Source of the DNA: Cyanobacteria bacterium SZAS-4
GTDB taxonomy: Bacteria > Cyanobacteriota > Vampirovibrionia > Obscuribacterales > Obscuribacteraceae
Reading direction: 5' to 3'
NCBI GenBank assembly: GCA_018266255.1
Contig: JAFEAT010000005.1
Span: forward strand, 62,001-126,000
Length of the DNA stretch: 64,000 nucleotides
Under the pieces are notes generated by a model, which saw only the letters and a program-made list of their open reading frames with translations, was not told where the DNA came from and ran no database searches. Position numbers and translations under genes: made by a program. Shown here piece by piece: positions 1-8,404 of this stretch (the first letter of the stretch is position 1; every line of letters begins with the position of its first letter).

Positions 1-1332
1 ACGCTTGCCAAAGATCCAACTCAAAGATATCAATCGATGGGTGAACTTCGCGATGAACTGGAGGCTTTCAGTAAACATCGTAAGACAAGCATTCTGAATC
101 GGGTAACCGACTATTGGCAGCTATTCTTCTTGCGACGCAAGCCGCGAACTAAAAGAGACAAAATCATCGTTGCCATCGCAGTTAGTGGCTTCCTCTTCGC
201 ATCATTTTTTGCCTTCCAACTCGCCTCTCTTTACTGGGCCGCAGCCGACTCTCCGGCTTCTAAAACAGCGATTGTCTGGGACGAAGATCGAGAAATGCAG
301 AAGGTCAACAAAGAACCTGTAGAAACAGACAAAGCGCGACTTGATGTAATGATGCACACCCGCGTGGCCGCGTCGGAAGATGAGAGCCACAAGGATCCAG
401 TAGACATTATCAACTATTTGTCTGGTCCTGCAGACTTTTTGATGAGTCGACATTTGTGGAAGTCGGCCTTGGAAATGTATGAACTGGCTTACAAATACAG
501 TTTGAAATACAACGACTATCTCGTGCTTCGCACCATGACCTTAAGACTGGCTATGGCTGAGTGTTACGTCAACCTGCATCAATATGAAGAAGCGGCTCGA
601 ATTATCGACGAAATGAAACGACGATTGCACAAAGGATACGAGCGCGATTACGTCGACCACTCGATTCTTGCAGCGAAGCTTGGCTACATTTACTATCTGC
701 AAGAAAAGTGGCAACCCGCCTTGCGCGAGATGGACCTTGCCTACAAAATCTGGACTGAAAAACATTCACAAGTGCTGCCGTTCACGTTCTACAACTTACC
801 TGCTAATCCTGAAACCAGCTACGATTTCACACTGCTGATCAGCAGAATGGCAACATCGTATCAGCGCCTCTATCAAGAGTCAGTCGCCAACGGAGCGCCC
901 GACATGCGAGCCCTGGAGAATGCGGTGCGTCTCTATAAAATGGCTGGGAATCAATGGAATCACATAGTCGGTGGGCGCGATTCAAATCGCAACGTCTCAG
1001 TGGCGATGGCAAATTATGTTTACCTCGAGCACATTCTCGATAAGAACGCTGACTTAGACTCCGAGTATGCCGAAGTTGCTAAACGCGGCAAAGAATTCGG
1101 CGCAGACAGCGCCTACGAAGGCGTCATGCTTTTCAATTACTCAGGCTATTTGATGGACAAAGGTCGCTACTTCGACGCAGCCGCAACGCGCATTCGCGCC
1201 TGGACGATCTTTGCACAACTGGCGAAAACAGCCGGTTCAAACACTACGAGCGATCGTCAGAATCTGCCGCCGGCGAGTCCGCCACCGTCGTCGGAAAACA
1301 AAATCTCGCCTTCGTCTGAAACTGGTTTGTAG
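1..1332 (+). CDS. Ser/Thr protein kinase, C-terminal part (5' end outside window), with TM segment and TPR-like domain
   Basis: The reading frame is open from base 1, before the first ATG at 37. The first residues (LAKDPTQRYQSMGELRDEL) match the last helix of Hanks-type kinases, with the conserved Arg of subdomain XI, so this is the tail of a longer kinase rather than a 431-residue protein. A basic stretch (RRKPRTKRDK) is followed by one transmembrane helix at about visible residues 56-81. The rest, about 350 residues, is helical with TPR-like repeats (LALEMYELAYKYS, YEEAARIIDEM, WQPALREMDLAYKIW) and would lie outside the cytoplasmic membrane. The usual layout would be cytoplasmic kinase, membrane anchor, then an outer sensory or scaffold domain. 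The last 76 bases overlap the convergent gene on the minus strand. The ligand and substrates cannot be seen. Kinase assignment rests on a short C-terminal motif. Confidence 0.75.
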   Translation, partial: TLAKDPTQRYQSMGELRDELEAFSKHRKTSILNRVTDYWQLFFLRRKPRTKRDKIIVAIAVSGFLFASFFAFQLASLYWAAADSPASKTAIVWDEDREMQKVNKEPVETDKARLDVMMHTRVAASEDESHKDPVDIINYLSGPADFLMSRHLWKSALEMYELAYKYSLKYNDYLVLRTMTLRLAMAECYVNLHQYEEAARIIDEMKRRLHKGYERDYVDHSILAAKLGYIYYLQEKWQPALREMDLAYKIWTEKHSQVLPFTFYNLPANPETSYDFTLLISRMATSYQRLYQESVANGAPDMRALENAVRLYKMAGNQWNHIVGGRDSNRNVSVAMANYVYLEHILDKNADLDSEYAEVAKRGKEFGADSAYEGVMLFNYSGYLMDKGRYFDAAATRIRAWTIFAQLAKTAGSNTTSDRQNLPPASPPPSSENKISPSSETGL

Positions 1333-2081
1333 TTCGATCCCATGTCAAAAACCTTTGGATCGATGAGCATCTTTTTGCATTCTAACGTCTGCAAATACGT
1401 CAACTTATCGTCCACATCAGGCTTTGCCACGCCTCGTCGATAGACCTGCCATGTTGCGATGCGCTTCATGCCAAAGCCCTTCATCATCTTGAAATCGCGG
1501 CTGGTGAGACGAGTCAATGGAGCCATCAGCTCTTCGATGTGCGGCATATCAAACTGTGGCGATACCCAGTACTCTTCCACGTACTTGGCGTAACGTTGAG
1601 CGTCCTGCTGAGGGTTGAGCATTTCGCGCGTGAACTTGGTGCACTTTCGTCCAGCGATGACCTCGTCCCCGACCTTCTTCCATGGGCTGTACTTATATCT
1701 GGTGCGTCCGGCCATGCCGCCTTCCATCATCGCGCCCAGACGGTCGAAACCAGTCTGTTTATCGAACACTTTTACCTTCTTGGTTTCAGTGTTGTAGAGG
1801 TGGGTCTCGAAAAGAGGCGGTTTACATGTAATAGCCAGAATAGGAGAGCTCAGACGAGCCCCGTCGGGGCTGACAGACCACTCGATGCGCCCAAAGTAGT
1901 TGACCTTCATGACAAGCTTGTAGCCCATCTTTGGTACTGGCTTTGTCTCGCCGGCGCTACCGACCGGTTTACACCAGACCGCAGAGAGCGCCGTTACAAG
2001 GACGGCAGCAAGCGATGCATTTCTCAAGGAGGCAGCAAGCGATGCGTTTCTCAAACTTGCAACAAATATTTGTTTGACCAC
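1257..2081 (-). CDS. secreted protein of unknown function
   Basis: This is a 274-residue protein from a GTG start. A hydrophobic N-terminus ending near VWCKPVGSAGE looks like a signal peptide, and the Cys could even be a lipobox-like site, though its context is poor. The mature part is rich in beta-type segments (YKLVMKVNYFGRIEWSVSPDG, ETHLYNTETKKVKVFDKQ) and has the look of the periplasmic beta-sheet families that carry lipids or report on them. I do not recognise a family. The signal region contains a nine-residue tandem duplication, SLRNASLAA twice, encoded by a 27-base direct repeat. The 3' end overlaps the kinase gene tail to tail by 76 bases, and the overlapping part encodes a low-complexity Gly/Asp/Pro-rich tail here. 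The ribosome binding site before the GTG is weak, so the start is uncertain. Confidence 0.6.
   Translation of the reverse strand: MVKQIFVASLRNASLAASLRNASLAAVLVTALSAVWCKPVGSAGETKPVPKMGYKLVMKVNYFGRIEWSVSPDGARLSSPILAITCKPPLFETHLYNTETKKVKVFDKQTGFDRLGAMMEGGMAGRTRYKYSPWKKVGDEVIAGRKCTKFTREMLNPQQDAQRYAKYVEEYWVSPQFDMPHIEELMAPLTRLTSRDFKMMKGFGMKRIATWQVYRRGVAKPDVDDKLTYLQTLECKKMLIDPKVFDMGSNYKPVSDEGEILFSDDGGGLAGGRF
2004..2057. repeat. 27-bp tandem duplication inside a signal peptide
   Basis: Two adjacent 27-base units (2004-2030 and 2031-2057) differ at one internal base and at the last three bases. They encode SLRNASLAA twice in the signal sequence of the minus-strand secreted protein. The period is a multiple of three, so the frame is kept. 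Confidence 0.85.
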
Positions 2082-2143
2082 AGTAAAAGATTCTACCTGA
2101 AAGCGATTCAGTATACACCCTGCGACGCTCTCAAGGCTTGCGG

Positions 2144-5100
2144 TTAATGCCTGGCCGAGCCCACCACATCTGACTTCTGTTCGACATTCGCATCCGGTGG
2201 TTCCGGTCTATTAAAGAAGTGCAGCAACCACTTCTGGAAGTCATCGACGTAGGTAAAGACAACAGGAATTACGACCAGCGTCAGCACTGTAGATGTGATC
2301 AGACCACCAATCACTGAAATCGCCATTGGTGCGCGCGCTTCGGAACCCGCACCGATTCCCAATGCGATTGGCAGCATGCCTGCAATCATAGCGATCGTGG
2401 TCATCAAAATCGGTCGCATGCGCGTCTCACCAGCGTGGATAATCGCTTGCTGGCGCGGCACACCTCTGTGAATTTCCATCAAGGCGTATTCGACCAGGAG
2501 AATCGCGTTCTTGGTCACCAATCCCATCAACATCGTGATACCAATCAAGGCATAAAGTCCGACCGACTGATTAAAGAGCACAAGCCCCATCAACGCCCCA
2601 CAGAGAGACAGCGGCAACGACATCATGATCACCAGCGGATGCAAGAAACCGCCGAACAAAACGACAAGAACCGCGTAGATGAGCAAGACCGCTGCACCAA
2701 TTGCAGTGCCAAATCCGGCGAACACATCACGTTGTATTTCGGCGTCACCCAGCGGTTGCTCTTTCACTGATTCAGGCATACCTTTGAAAGCTGGCAGTTC
2801 ATGCACTTTCTTTAGCGCTTCACCAAGAGTTGTGCCTGAATCCAAACTCGATTCGAGCGTTACCTGGCGCTGACGGTCGAATCGATCGACCTGGAACGGT
2901 CCTGTTCCAAACTCGATGTGAGCAACACTATCCAACGGCAACAATCGGTTGCCGTTGCCCAGCACCTGCAGATGTCCGATCGTCTGCAAATCTTTTCTAT
3001 ATTTCGGATCCAGTTGAACACGAATGTTGATCTGTCGATCGCTCAAATTGAATTTGGCCAGGTTCGCATCAGAATCACCTAGTGTCGCAATCAAAGCAGT
3101 GCGAGCGATAGATTGAACGGAAACGCCCTGGGCCGCGGCTTTATCAAAATCGGGATGGACGAGGATTTCTGGACGAAGCAATGCGGCACTGGTCGTCACG
3201 TCACTTAAACCAGGAACAGAACGCATCTGGTCTTTGATTGCTTCAGCAGTTTGATTTAGCACGAGTGGATCTTGACTGGTGAGAGCGACGCGAACAGGTT
3301 TGCCGCCCATGCCACCAGCTCGTGAGAACGTCAGCCGCACACCCGCAACAGATGTGATCTCGGCTCTGAGCATATCTTCGAAAGCTTGTTGAGAGATTTT
3401 CCGCTCAGTCTTGTCCACGAGCGTTATGTATAAAGTGCCTGTGTTGACCACACCACCACCGGCGGTTCCTCCACCCTTGGAAGCAGCGGGAGTGCCGATG
3501 AATGCCACGACTTTCTTCACTTCCTGATGCTTTTTGATGATTGCAGTCAGGCGCTCTGAAGCCGCACGCGTGTCTGAAATTTCAGAGCCGGGCGCTAATT
3601 CCACATTCAAAATAAGCTCGCCGCGATCGACGTTCGAAATAAGAGACGTGGGCATCGACCGAAACAGAACGATACTGAAGACGAATAGAATAATGGCACC
3701 AATCACGGTGACGACGCGATTGCGCAATGCCCAGAGCAGCATGCGGTCGTAGAGGCGAGTCATCTTGCTGGAGCCGGTTTTATGCTCGGGCGCATCCTTC
3801 ATCATGTACGCCGCCATCATTGGCGTAATCATGCGAGCAACAAGCAACGAGAACAAAACAGCGACGGTGACAGTCAATCCGAATTGCTTGAAGAATTGTC
3901 CGGGAATGCCACCCATGAATGCGACAGGCACAAACACTACAACAATTGTCATTGTTGTGGCGATAACGGCCATTCCGATCTCTTCTGCCGCTTCTATAGC
4001 CGCCTGAAGCGGCGGTTTACCCATTTTCAAATGGCGAACGATATTTTCGATTTCTACAATCGCGTCATCGACTAAAATCCCGATCACGAGTGCCAGTCCA
4101 AGCATCGACATGCCGTTGAGAGTGAAGCCTGCCCATTCCATAACGGCGAAAGTTGGAATGATCGAAAGCGGAATCGCCAGACCAGAGATGAACGTTGCTC
4201 GCCAATCTCTCAAGAAGAGCCAGATCACGATAACGGCAAGAAGGGCACCCAGGACCAAAGAATCCAAAGACGCGTGGTAAGCCTCTTCTACATACTTTCC
4301 GTTCGAGCGAATCTTAGTGAATTTAACACCGGGCAAAGTCTTCTCGAGTTCGGCAATGCGCTTTTCCACAGCCCGCTCTACATCGACGATGTTGCTGCCT
4401 GTGCTGCGAACAACTGAGAAAGCGACGACAGGTTTGCCGTCGAGCAGTGCCATCTGTCGAACTTCAGATGTGCCATCGCTGACAGTGCCAAGAGTATCCA
4501 GACGCGCGTGCTTGCCATTAGGCAAAACAATCTCCATCGCCCCTAGCTGACCAACAGTCAGGGCACTTCCCAACGTTCTTATCGATTGTTCGGCCGAGCC
4601 GACTTTGCCTCTACCGCCAGGTAAGTCGATGTTCAACGCTCTGATTTGCATATTGACTAAGTCGGCTGTGATACCAACTGCCTGCAATCGCGTCGGATCC
4701 AGGTTAACTTGTATCTCGCGCTCGACTCCGCCCGAGCGTTGCACCTGACCCACGCCAGAGACAGAAAGCAAGGCGCGCGAGACATCGTTATCGATCAACC
4801 AGCTCAGTTGACCGGGATTCATGTTCTCGGAAGCGACAGTGTAAGTTACGAACGGTCCGCCCACCCAGTCGAGCCGCTGAATGATTGGCTCGTTGATCTG
4901 TTGCGGCAAATTCTGCCGAATTTTTGCGACAGCATCTCGCACGTCATTAACGGCGCGATCGGTATTTGTTCCGAGGACGAACTCGATACTCGTAGTGGTG
5001 GCACCGTCAGAGACGACGGATGTTATGTGCTTGATATTGCCGATGCCTGCTACAGCGTCTTCGATTTTGCGCGTCACTTGCGTTTCGAGTTCAGTCGGAG

Positions 5101-5272
5101 CGGCGCCCAACTGAGTCACCGTGACGGATGCGATTGGCACGTCGATGTTTGGGTTCTCGTCGATACCGAGTCCGACAAAAGCAACTGCTCCCATGACCGT
5201 GAGCACCAAGAACAGCACGATGGTCGGAACAGGATTTTTAATTGACCAGGTCGAAAGATTCCAACTACTCAT
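2144..5272 (-). CDS. RND efflux pump, inner-membrane transporter (AcrB/HAE1 family)
   Basis: This is a proton-driven exporter of about 1042 residues, the usual length for the family. After the first helix (WSIKNPVPTIVLFLVLTVMG) comes the first periplasmic pore domain. The TM4 motif GILVDDAIVEIENI carries the paired acidic residues of the proton relay. The family block GGIPGQFFKQFGLTVTVAV follows. The TM10 lysine is in TKNAILLVEYA. The two halves repeat as expected. I chose the ATG at 5272 (MSSWNLSTWSIKNPV), because the longer frame needs a TTG and adds eight residues unlike the family. The adaptor gene lies upstream in the same operon and a TetR gene precedes that. No outer-membrane TolC-type gene is seen here. 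The substrate cannot be predicted, but HAE1-type pumps move hydrophobic and amphiphilic compounds. Confidence 0.93.
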   Translation of the reverse strand: MSSWNLSTWSIKNPVPTIVLFLVLTVMGAVAFVGLGIDENPNIDVPIASVTVTQLGAAPTELETQVTRKIEDAVAGIGNIKHITSVVSDGATTTSIEFVLGTNTDRAVNDVRDAVAKIRQNLPQQINEPIIQRLDWVGGPFVTYTVASENMNPGQLSWLIDNDVSRALLSVSGVGQVQRSGGVEREIQVNLDPTRLQAVGITADLVNMQIRALNIDLPGGRGKVGSAEQSIRTLGSALTVGQLGAMEIVLPNGKHARLDTLGTVSDGTSEVRQMALLDGKPVVAFSVVRSTGSNIVDVERAVEKRIAELEKTLPGVKFTKIRSNGKYVEEAYHASLDSLVLGALLAVIVIWLFLRDWRATFISGLAIPLSIIPTFAVMEWAGFTLNGMSMLGLALVIGILVDDAIVEIENIVRHLKMGKPPLQAAIEAAEEIGMAVIATTMTIVVVFVPVAFMGGIPGQFFKQFGLTVTVAVLFSLLVARMITPMMAAYMMKDAPEHKTGSSKMTRLYDRMLLWALRNRVVTVIGAIILFVFSIVLFRSMPTSLISNVDRGELILNVELAPGSEISDTRAASERLTAIIKKHQEVKKVVAFIGTPAASKGGGTAGGGVVNTGTLYITLVDKTERKISQQAFEDMLRAEITSVAGVRLTFSRAGGMGGKPVRVALTSQDPLVLNQTAEAIKDQMRSVPGLSDVTTSAALLRPEILVHPDFDKAAAQGVSVQSIARTALIATLGDSDANLAKFNLSDRQINIRVQLDPKYRKDLQTIGHLQVLGNGNRLLPLDSVAHIEFGTGPFQVDRFDRQRQVTLESSLDSGTTLGEALKKVHELPAFKGMPESVKEQPLGDAEIQRDVFAGFGTAIGAAVLLIYAVLVVLFGGFLHPLVIMMSLPLSLCGALMGLVLFNQSVGLYALIGITMLMGLVTKNAILLVEYALMEIHRGVPRQQAIIHAGETRMRPILMTTIAMIAGMLPIALGIGAGSEARAPMAISVIGGLITSTVLTLVVIPVVFTYVDDFQKWLLHFFNRPEPPDANVEQKSDVVGSARH

Positions 5273-5352
5273 ATAAATGATTCCAATTGCTCTCAATCAC
5301 AACTTTGAAAATAGGCCCGGCACAGATCGCCAAATCGACAACATTATTCGAA

Positions 5353-6780
5353 CTACTCGACCACTCCAACCCGCACATAGTCACCGTCTTTAACGAAACC
5401 AGCGCCCTTTACGATTACAGTATCTTGCGGGGTCAACCCGTCTAAAATCTCAACCAAGTTCGAACCACGATTTCCAGTTTTAACGATGTGACTTTGTGCT
5501 TGATTTTCTGAGTTGAGAACTAGCGCAAATGACTCATCGTTCTTAGTCAAAACCGCCTGACTTGGAACAGTCAAAACGTCACTATTTCCTAAATTGATAT
5601 CTCCGCGAACGAAGTTACCAGGCTTAAATCCAGCCGAAGCAGGCACATCTATTCGTACAGTGCCCAAACGCGATTCTTGATCGATCAATGGACTTATTTC
5701 ACGAACAATCGCTTTTACAGATTTCTCATTGGCACTACCGGTAATATCAACTTGCATGCCCGGCTTTAATTTGACGAGATCTTGTTCCGCCACCTGAGCC
5801 CGCAATTCAAGCCGGTTGTCTCGCACGATGGAGAAAAGAGATTTCGATGTTGATGAAATATCACCCAAGTGCGCGTCACGTCGCATGATCAATCCGTTCA
5901 CGGGTGAGCGAATGATAGTTTGAGCGACCTGAGCTTCAAGCTGCCGCACAGTGGCTTGCGATGCACTGACGTTGGCGCGAGACATCTGCACATCTTCACG
6001 CCGACCACCAATCGTTGCCATGTGGTATCGCTGAGTAGCTTGAGAATGTGAAAACTGCGCAGCGCGCACACGTTGCTCGGCACTGTGCACATCTGCCTCT
6101 GCAAGTTGAGCGTCGGTCTCGCGATTACCCGCATCTTGAGCACTTACAGCACCCTGGCGAACAAGGTCATGATAACGCCGAGAATTTTCCAGAGCGTTGT
6201 GCAAATTAGCTTGAGCACGTTGCATGCCAGATTTTTCTTGAGCGATGCTTGCATCGGCCTGAGCTACCGCATCGCGCAATCCGTAAATATCCTCGACACG
6301 ATTAGGTTGAATCGCTTTAGCAAGCGCAGCTTGATTGACCTGAAGACGTGCCTTTTCCTGATCCAGTTGAGCTTGCAAAACGGACGAATCTAATCGAGCC
6401 AGCACTTGACCCTTTTTAACGACCTGACCTTCGTCAACGAGAATTTCTTGAATGCTCAAACCGCTTACCTGCGAGCCGATAGTGAGCGGATCCCAGGGCC
6501 AGATGGTGCCATTCACTTTGATCGTTCGAGGCATCGGTCGCAGCGCAGCTTTTTCAGCAGTGACTGTGAGAACTGGGATCTTTGACTTTGCAGTTGGCTC
6601 AGGTGCCTTTTTGAAGAAGATAAAACCAGCTACAGCAGCGGCAGCGAGCGAAGCAACAAGCCCAATCACAAAACCGAGTTTCCTCGAAGGTGTCTTGAGA
6701 GAAGCGCAATTTAGCAGTTCTTGCGATAGTGGATAACCCAACTTCTCATCGCTCTTTGTGGCAGTGGTGTCAACTTCCAT
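5353..6780 (-). CDS. RND efflux periplasmic adaptor (membrane fusion protein)
   Basis: This 475-residue HlyD/AcrA-type adaptor links the RND transporter to an outer-membrane channel. One N-terminal membrane helix sits at about residues 35-57 (LGFVIGLVASLAAAAVAGFIFF). A split biotinyl/lipoyl-like hairpin follows (QILVDEGQVVKKGQVLARLD and later IRSPVNGLIMRRDAHLGD), flanking a long alpha-helical hairpin of about 150 residues rich in Ala, Gln and Glu. The C-terminal beta-barrel and membrane-proximal domains end in DGDYVRVGV. The start codon lies inside the end of tetR (11-base overlap), and the pump gene follows 80 bases after the stop, so the three genes look like one transcript controlled by the TetR operator. 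The cytoplasmic N-terminal tail of about 30 residues is somewhat longer than usual. Confidence 0.92.
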   Translation of the reverse strand: MEVDTTATKSDEKLGYPLSQELLNCASLKTPSRKLGFVIGLVASLAAAAVAGFIFFKKAPEPTAKSKIPVLTVTAEKAALRPMPRTIKVNGTIWPWDPLTIGSQVSGLSIQEILVDEGQVVKKGQVLARLDSSVLQAQLDQEKARLQVNQAALAKAIQPNRVEDIYGLRDAVAQADASIAQEKSGMQRAQANLHNALENSRRYHDLVRQGAVSAQDAGNRETDAQLAEADVHSAEQRVRAAQFSHSQATQRYHMATIGGRREDVQMSRANVSASQATVRQLEAQVAQTIIRSPVNGLIMRRDAHLGDISSTSKSLFSIVRDNRLELRAQVAEQDLVKLKPGMQVDITGSANEKSVKAIVREISPLIDQESRLGTVRIDVPASAGFKPGNFVRGDINLGNSDVLTVPSQAVLTKNDESFALVLNSENQAQSHIVKTGNRGSNLVEILDGLTPQDTVIVKGAGFVKDGDYVRVGVVE

Positions 6781-7441
6781 TGCTGTGATCTCCGTTTCGA
6801 TCCGTGAGTATGCCGTTGAAAACTACGTCGAGAATGTCGTCTGTCTGCGCTTCTAGCGACTCATGTCGACCGGTGAAATAATTCGAAAACATGGTGCCAT
6901 AAACAAGGTTGCTCAGCACATCCGTCACTCTTTTAACTGGCACGTTGCGCATCCGCCCGGTCTTGATCGGCTCTGTAATCAGCGCCGCCCACGGATCTTC
7001 TCCATCAGATTTGTCACATTGAAAGAAGTAAGTGTGTTTGTTACGGTCGCGAAATTCTGCTCGCTCCTGAATGATCAATTCGACAAGTTCAGGATGAGCG
7101 TCAAAGAAAGAGAAGAAGGCGCGTATCGCTGCGGCAATAGTCTCGAGTGGATCAGTCGAAACCAGCAAACTCGCCATAACCTGTGTGCCAAGGCGATTGC
7201 GCCCGTGGTCCACACACGCCAGGAAGAGCTCTTGTTTGCTCGGGAAATATCGGTACAGTGTGCCCTTGGCCACGCCGAGCTCATCAGCCACTTCCTGCAG
7301 GTCGGCGTTCTGATAGCCATCTGAAGCAAAAATCTTGGTCGCCACTTCCAAAATCTCTTCTTGCCGGCGGGCGGCCAGAGAATCGTCTTTTGGTCTGCCT
7401 GGCGCCCTTTTGGGACTTACTAATTGCAGCGGCTGCTTCAC
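6770..7441 (-). CDS. TetR/AcrR-family transcriptional regulator
   Basis: This is a 223-residue repressor-type protein. The N-terminal helix-turn-helix at about residues 25-72 has the family signature (ILEVATKIFASDGY, then ELGVAKGTLYRYFPSKQEL). The C-terminal ligand-binding domain (about 80-215) diverges, as is normal. A basic, Pro-containing tail (SPKRAPGRPKDD) precedes the domain, as in many AcrR relatives. The start is a GTG at 7441, supported by a GGAAGAG element about ten bases upstream. The gene leads the adaptor-pump operon and overlaps the adaptor gene by 11 bases. A palindrome 33 bases upstream is a plausible autoregulatory operator, so I infer that it represses its own operon and is released by a pump substrate. 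Confidence 0.9.
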   Translation of the reverse strand: MKQPLQLVSPKRAPGRPKDDSLAARRQEEILEVATKIFASDGYQNADLQEVADELGVAKGTLYRYFPSKQELFLACVDHGRNRLGTQVMASLLVSTDPLETIAAAIRAFFSFFDAHPELVELIIQERAEFRDRNKHTYFFQCDKSDGEDPWAALITEPIKTGRMRNVPVKRVTDVLSNLVYGTMFSNYFTGRHESLEAQTDDILDVVFNGILTDRNGDHSNGS

Positions 7442-7764
7442 TTTCGGCTCTTCCGTTCATTAACTCAATTAAATGACTGACGGGTCAGTCAATAAAATGA
7501 TAACAGGAAGTAATCAAGTTCGCTCGGAAATCTGAACGGTCTCGCCACAAGTTTTTGAAGTCTTAACACTCAACCAGGAAAGATCAATGAGAGAGAGAAC
7601 TTACTACTCCGCTGACGGGCGATAACGCCGTCATCGCACTGGCACCACCGGTGATGCGAGTGGCGCATTTGGCAACCGGGTGCTAGACTACCGTAATGAC
7701 TTACGGATTCGATCCGGAAGCGATTTTAAAACTACCTAAAGCAAGCTGGGGCTTGTGAAAATCT
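7442..7764. other. intergenic region between tetR and the nucleotidyltransferase-like gene
   Basis: This 323-base stretch holds the TetR operator at its left end. To the right there is a GC-rich segment (7620-7690) with a CACCGGTG palindrome, then a short plus-strand reading frame at 7696-7758 (20 codons plus stop, starting MTYGFDPEAILKLPK). That frame is in phase with the following gene and separated from it only by TGA and two codons. No RNA gene is recognisable. Confidence 0.4.
7474..7491. promoter_or_regulatory. palindromic operator candidate for the TetR regulator
   Basis: TGACTGAC-GG-GTCAGTCA is a perfect 8+8 base inverted repeat around a two-base centre, 33 bases upstream of the tetR start codon. 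TGAC...GTCA half-sites around a short centre are typical of TetR/AcrR operators. It overlaps a TTGACT element readable as a -35 box on the minus strand, so binding there would block transcription of the tetR-pump operon. Confidence 0.7.
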
Positions 7765-8361
7765 ATGAGAAGACATACTCAGCGACGTTTCGCAGAGGAG
7801 GCGGCTCGATTCATGGCGGAAGGCTCTGAAGACGAGTATCTGCACGCAAAGGAACGGGCGATGATGATGCTTGGACTTTCAGAACAAACTCGACTTCCTT
7901 CGAACAAAAAAATCAGAGGCTGGGTTCGCCGCATCACAGAAGAAGAGCTTGGCGCGGACGAACTTAATCGGCGAGTCAGAGAAATGCGCGAAATAGCGCT
8001 GGCAATCATGTCTGTCATCGAAGTGTTCGATCCTTTTTTGATCGGCAGCACACTTTCGGGACAGATTCGCTTAACTTCAGACATCGATATGCACGCATAC
8101 AGCGATCACTTCGAAGAGATAAAGGAGTTACTGGAAGAGTGGGGATACGAAGGCATCGAAGCCGAGCTGGTGGAAAATAGAAAAGGCTCGTTCGTTCATC
8201 TCAAATGGACCGAACAAAACTATCCGGTAGAAATAACAATCTATCGGTGGAGTGACCGCGATGTAGTGCAAATGTCGTCAGTCACAGGCAGACCAATGAA
8301 AAGAGCTGATATTTATGCGGTGCGTAATTTGATCGCTAGACTAATCCACAGAGTGCGTTAA
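7765..8361 (+). CDS. nucleotidyltransferase-fold protein
   Basis: This is a 198-residue protein with the polymerase-beta nucleotidyltransferase signature. FLIGSTLSGQIRLTSDIDMH (residues 91-110) contains the Gly-Ser pair followed by two Asp residues (D106, D108) that bind metal in this superfamily. VEITIYRW further on may supply the third strand, but with Glu in place of a clear third Asp. An N-terminal helical part of about 80 residues precedes the motif. Members include aminoglycoside adenylyltransferases, MNT/HEPN toxin-antitoxin partners and GrpB-like proteins. I cannot choose between them, and no HEPN partner is adjacent. The start is doubtful: no good ribosome binding site precedes this ATG, and an in-frame ATG at 7696 is cut off by one TGA codon just upstream. 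Confidence 0.65.
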   Translation: MRRHTQRRFAEEAARFMAEGSEDEYLHAKERAMMMLGLSEQTRLPSNKKIRGWVRRITEEELGADELNRRVREMREIALAIMSVIEVFDPFLIGSTLSGQIRLTSDIDMHAYSDHFEEIKELLEEWGYEGIEAELVENRKGSFVHLKWTEQNYPVEITIYRWSDRDVVQMSSVTGRPMKRADIYAVRNLIARLIHRVR

Positions 8362-8404
8362 GGTCGTCATAGTTAAGGCTGGCGGAAGAGCAAGAGGATT
8401 TTTC

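Noticed and set aside
1539..2147. 202-codon plus-strand open frame
   Set aside because: It lies antisense to the secreted protein at 1257-2081 and has Cys/Arg/His-rich shadow composition with no ribosome binding site.
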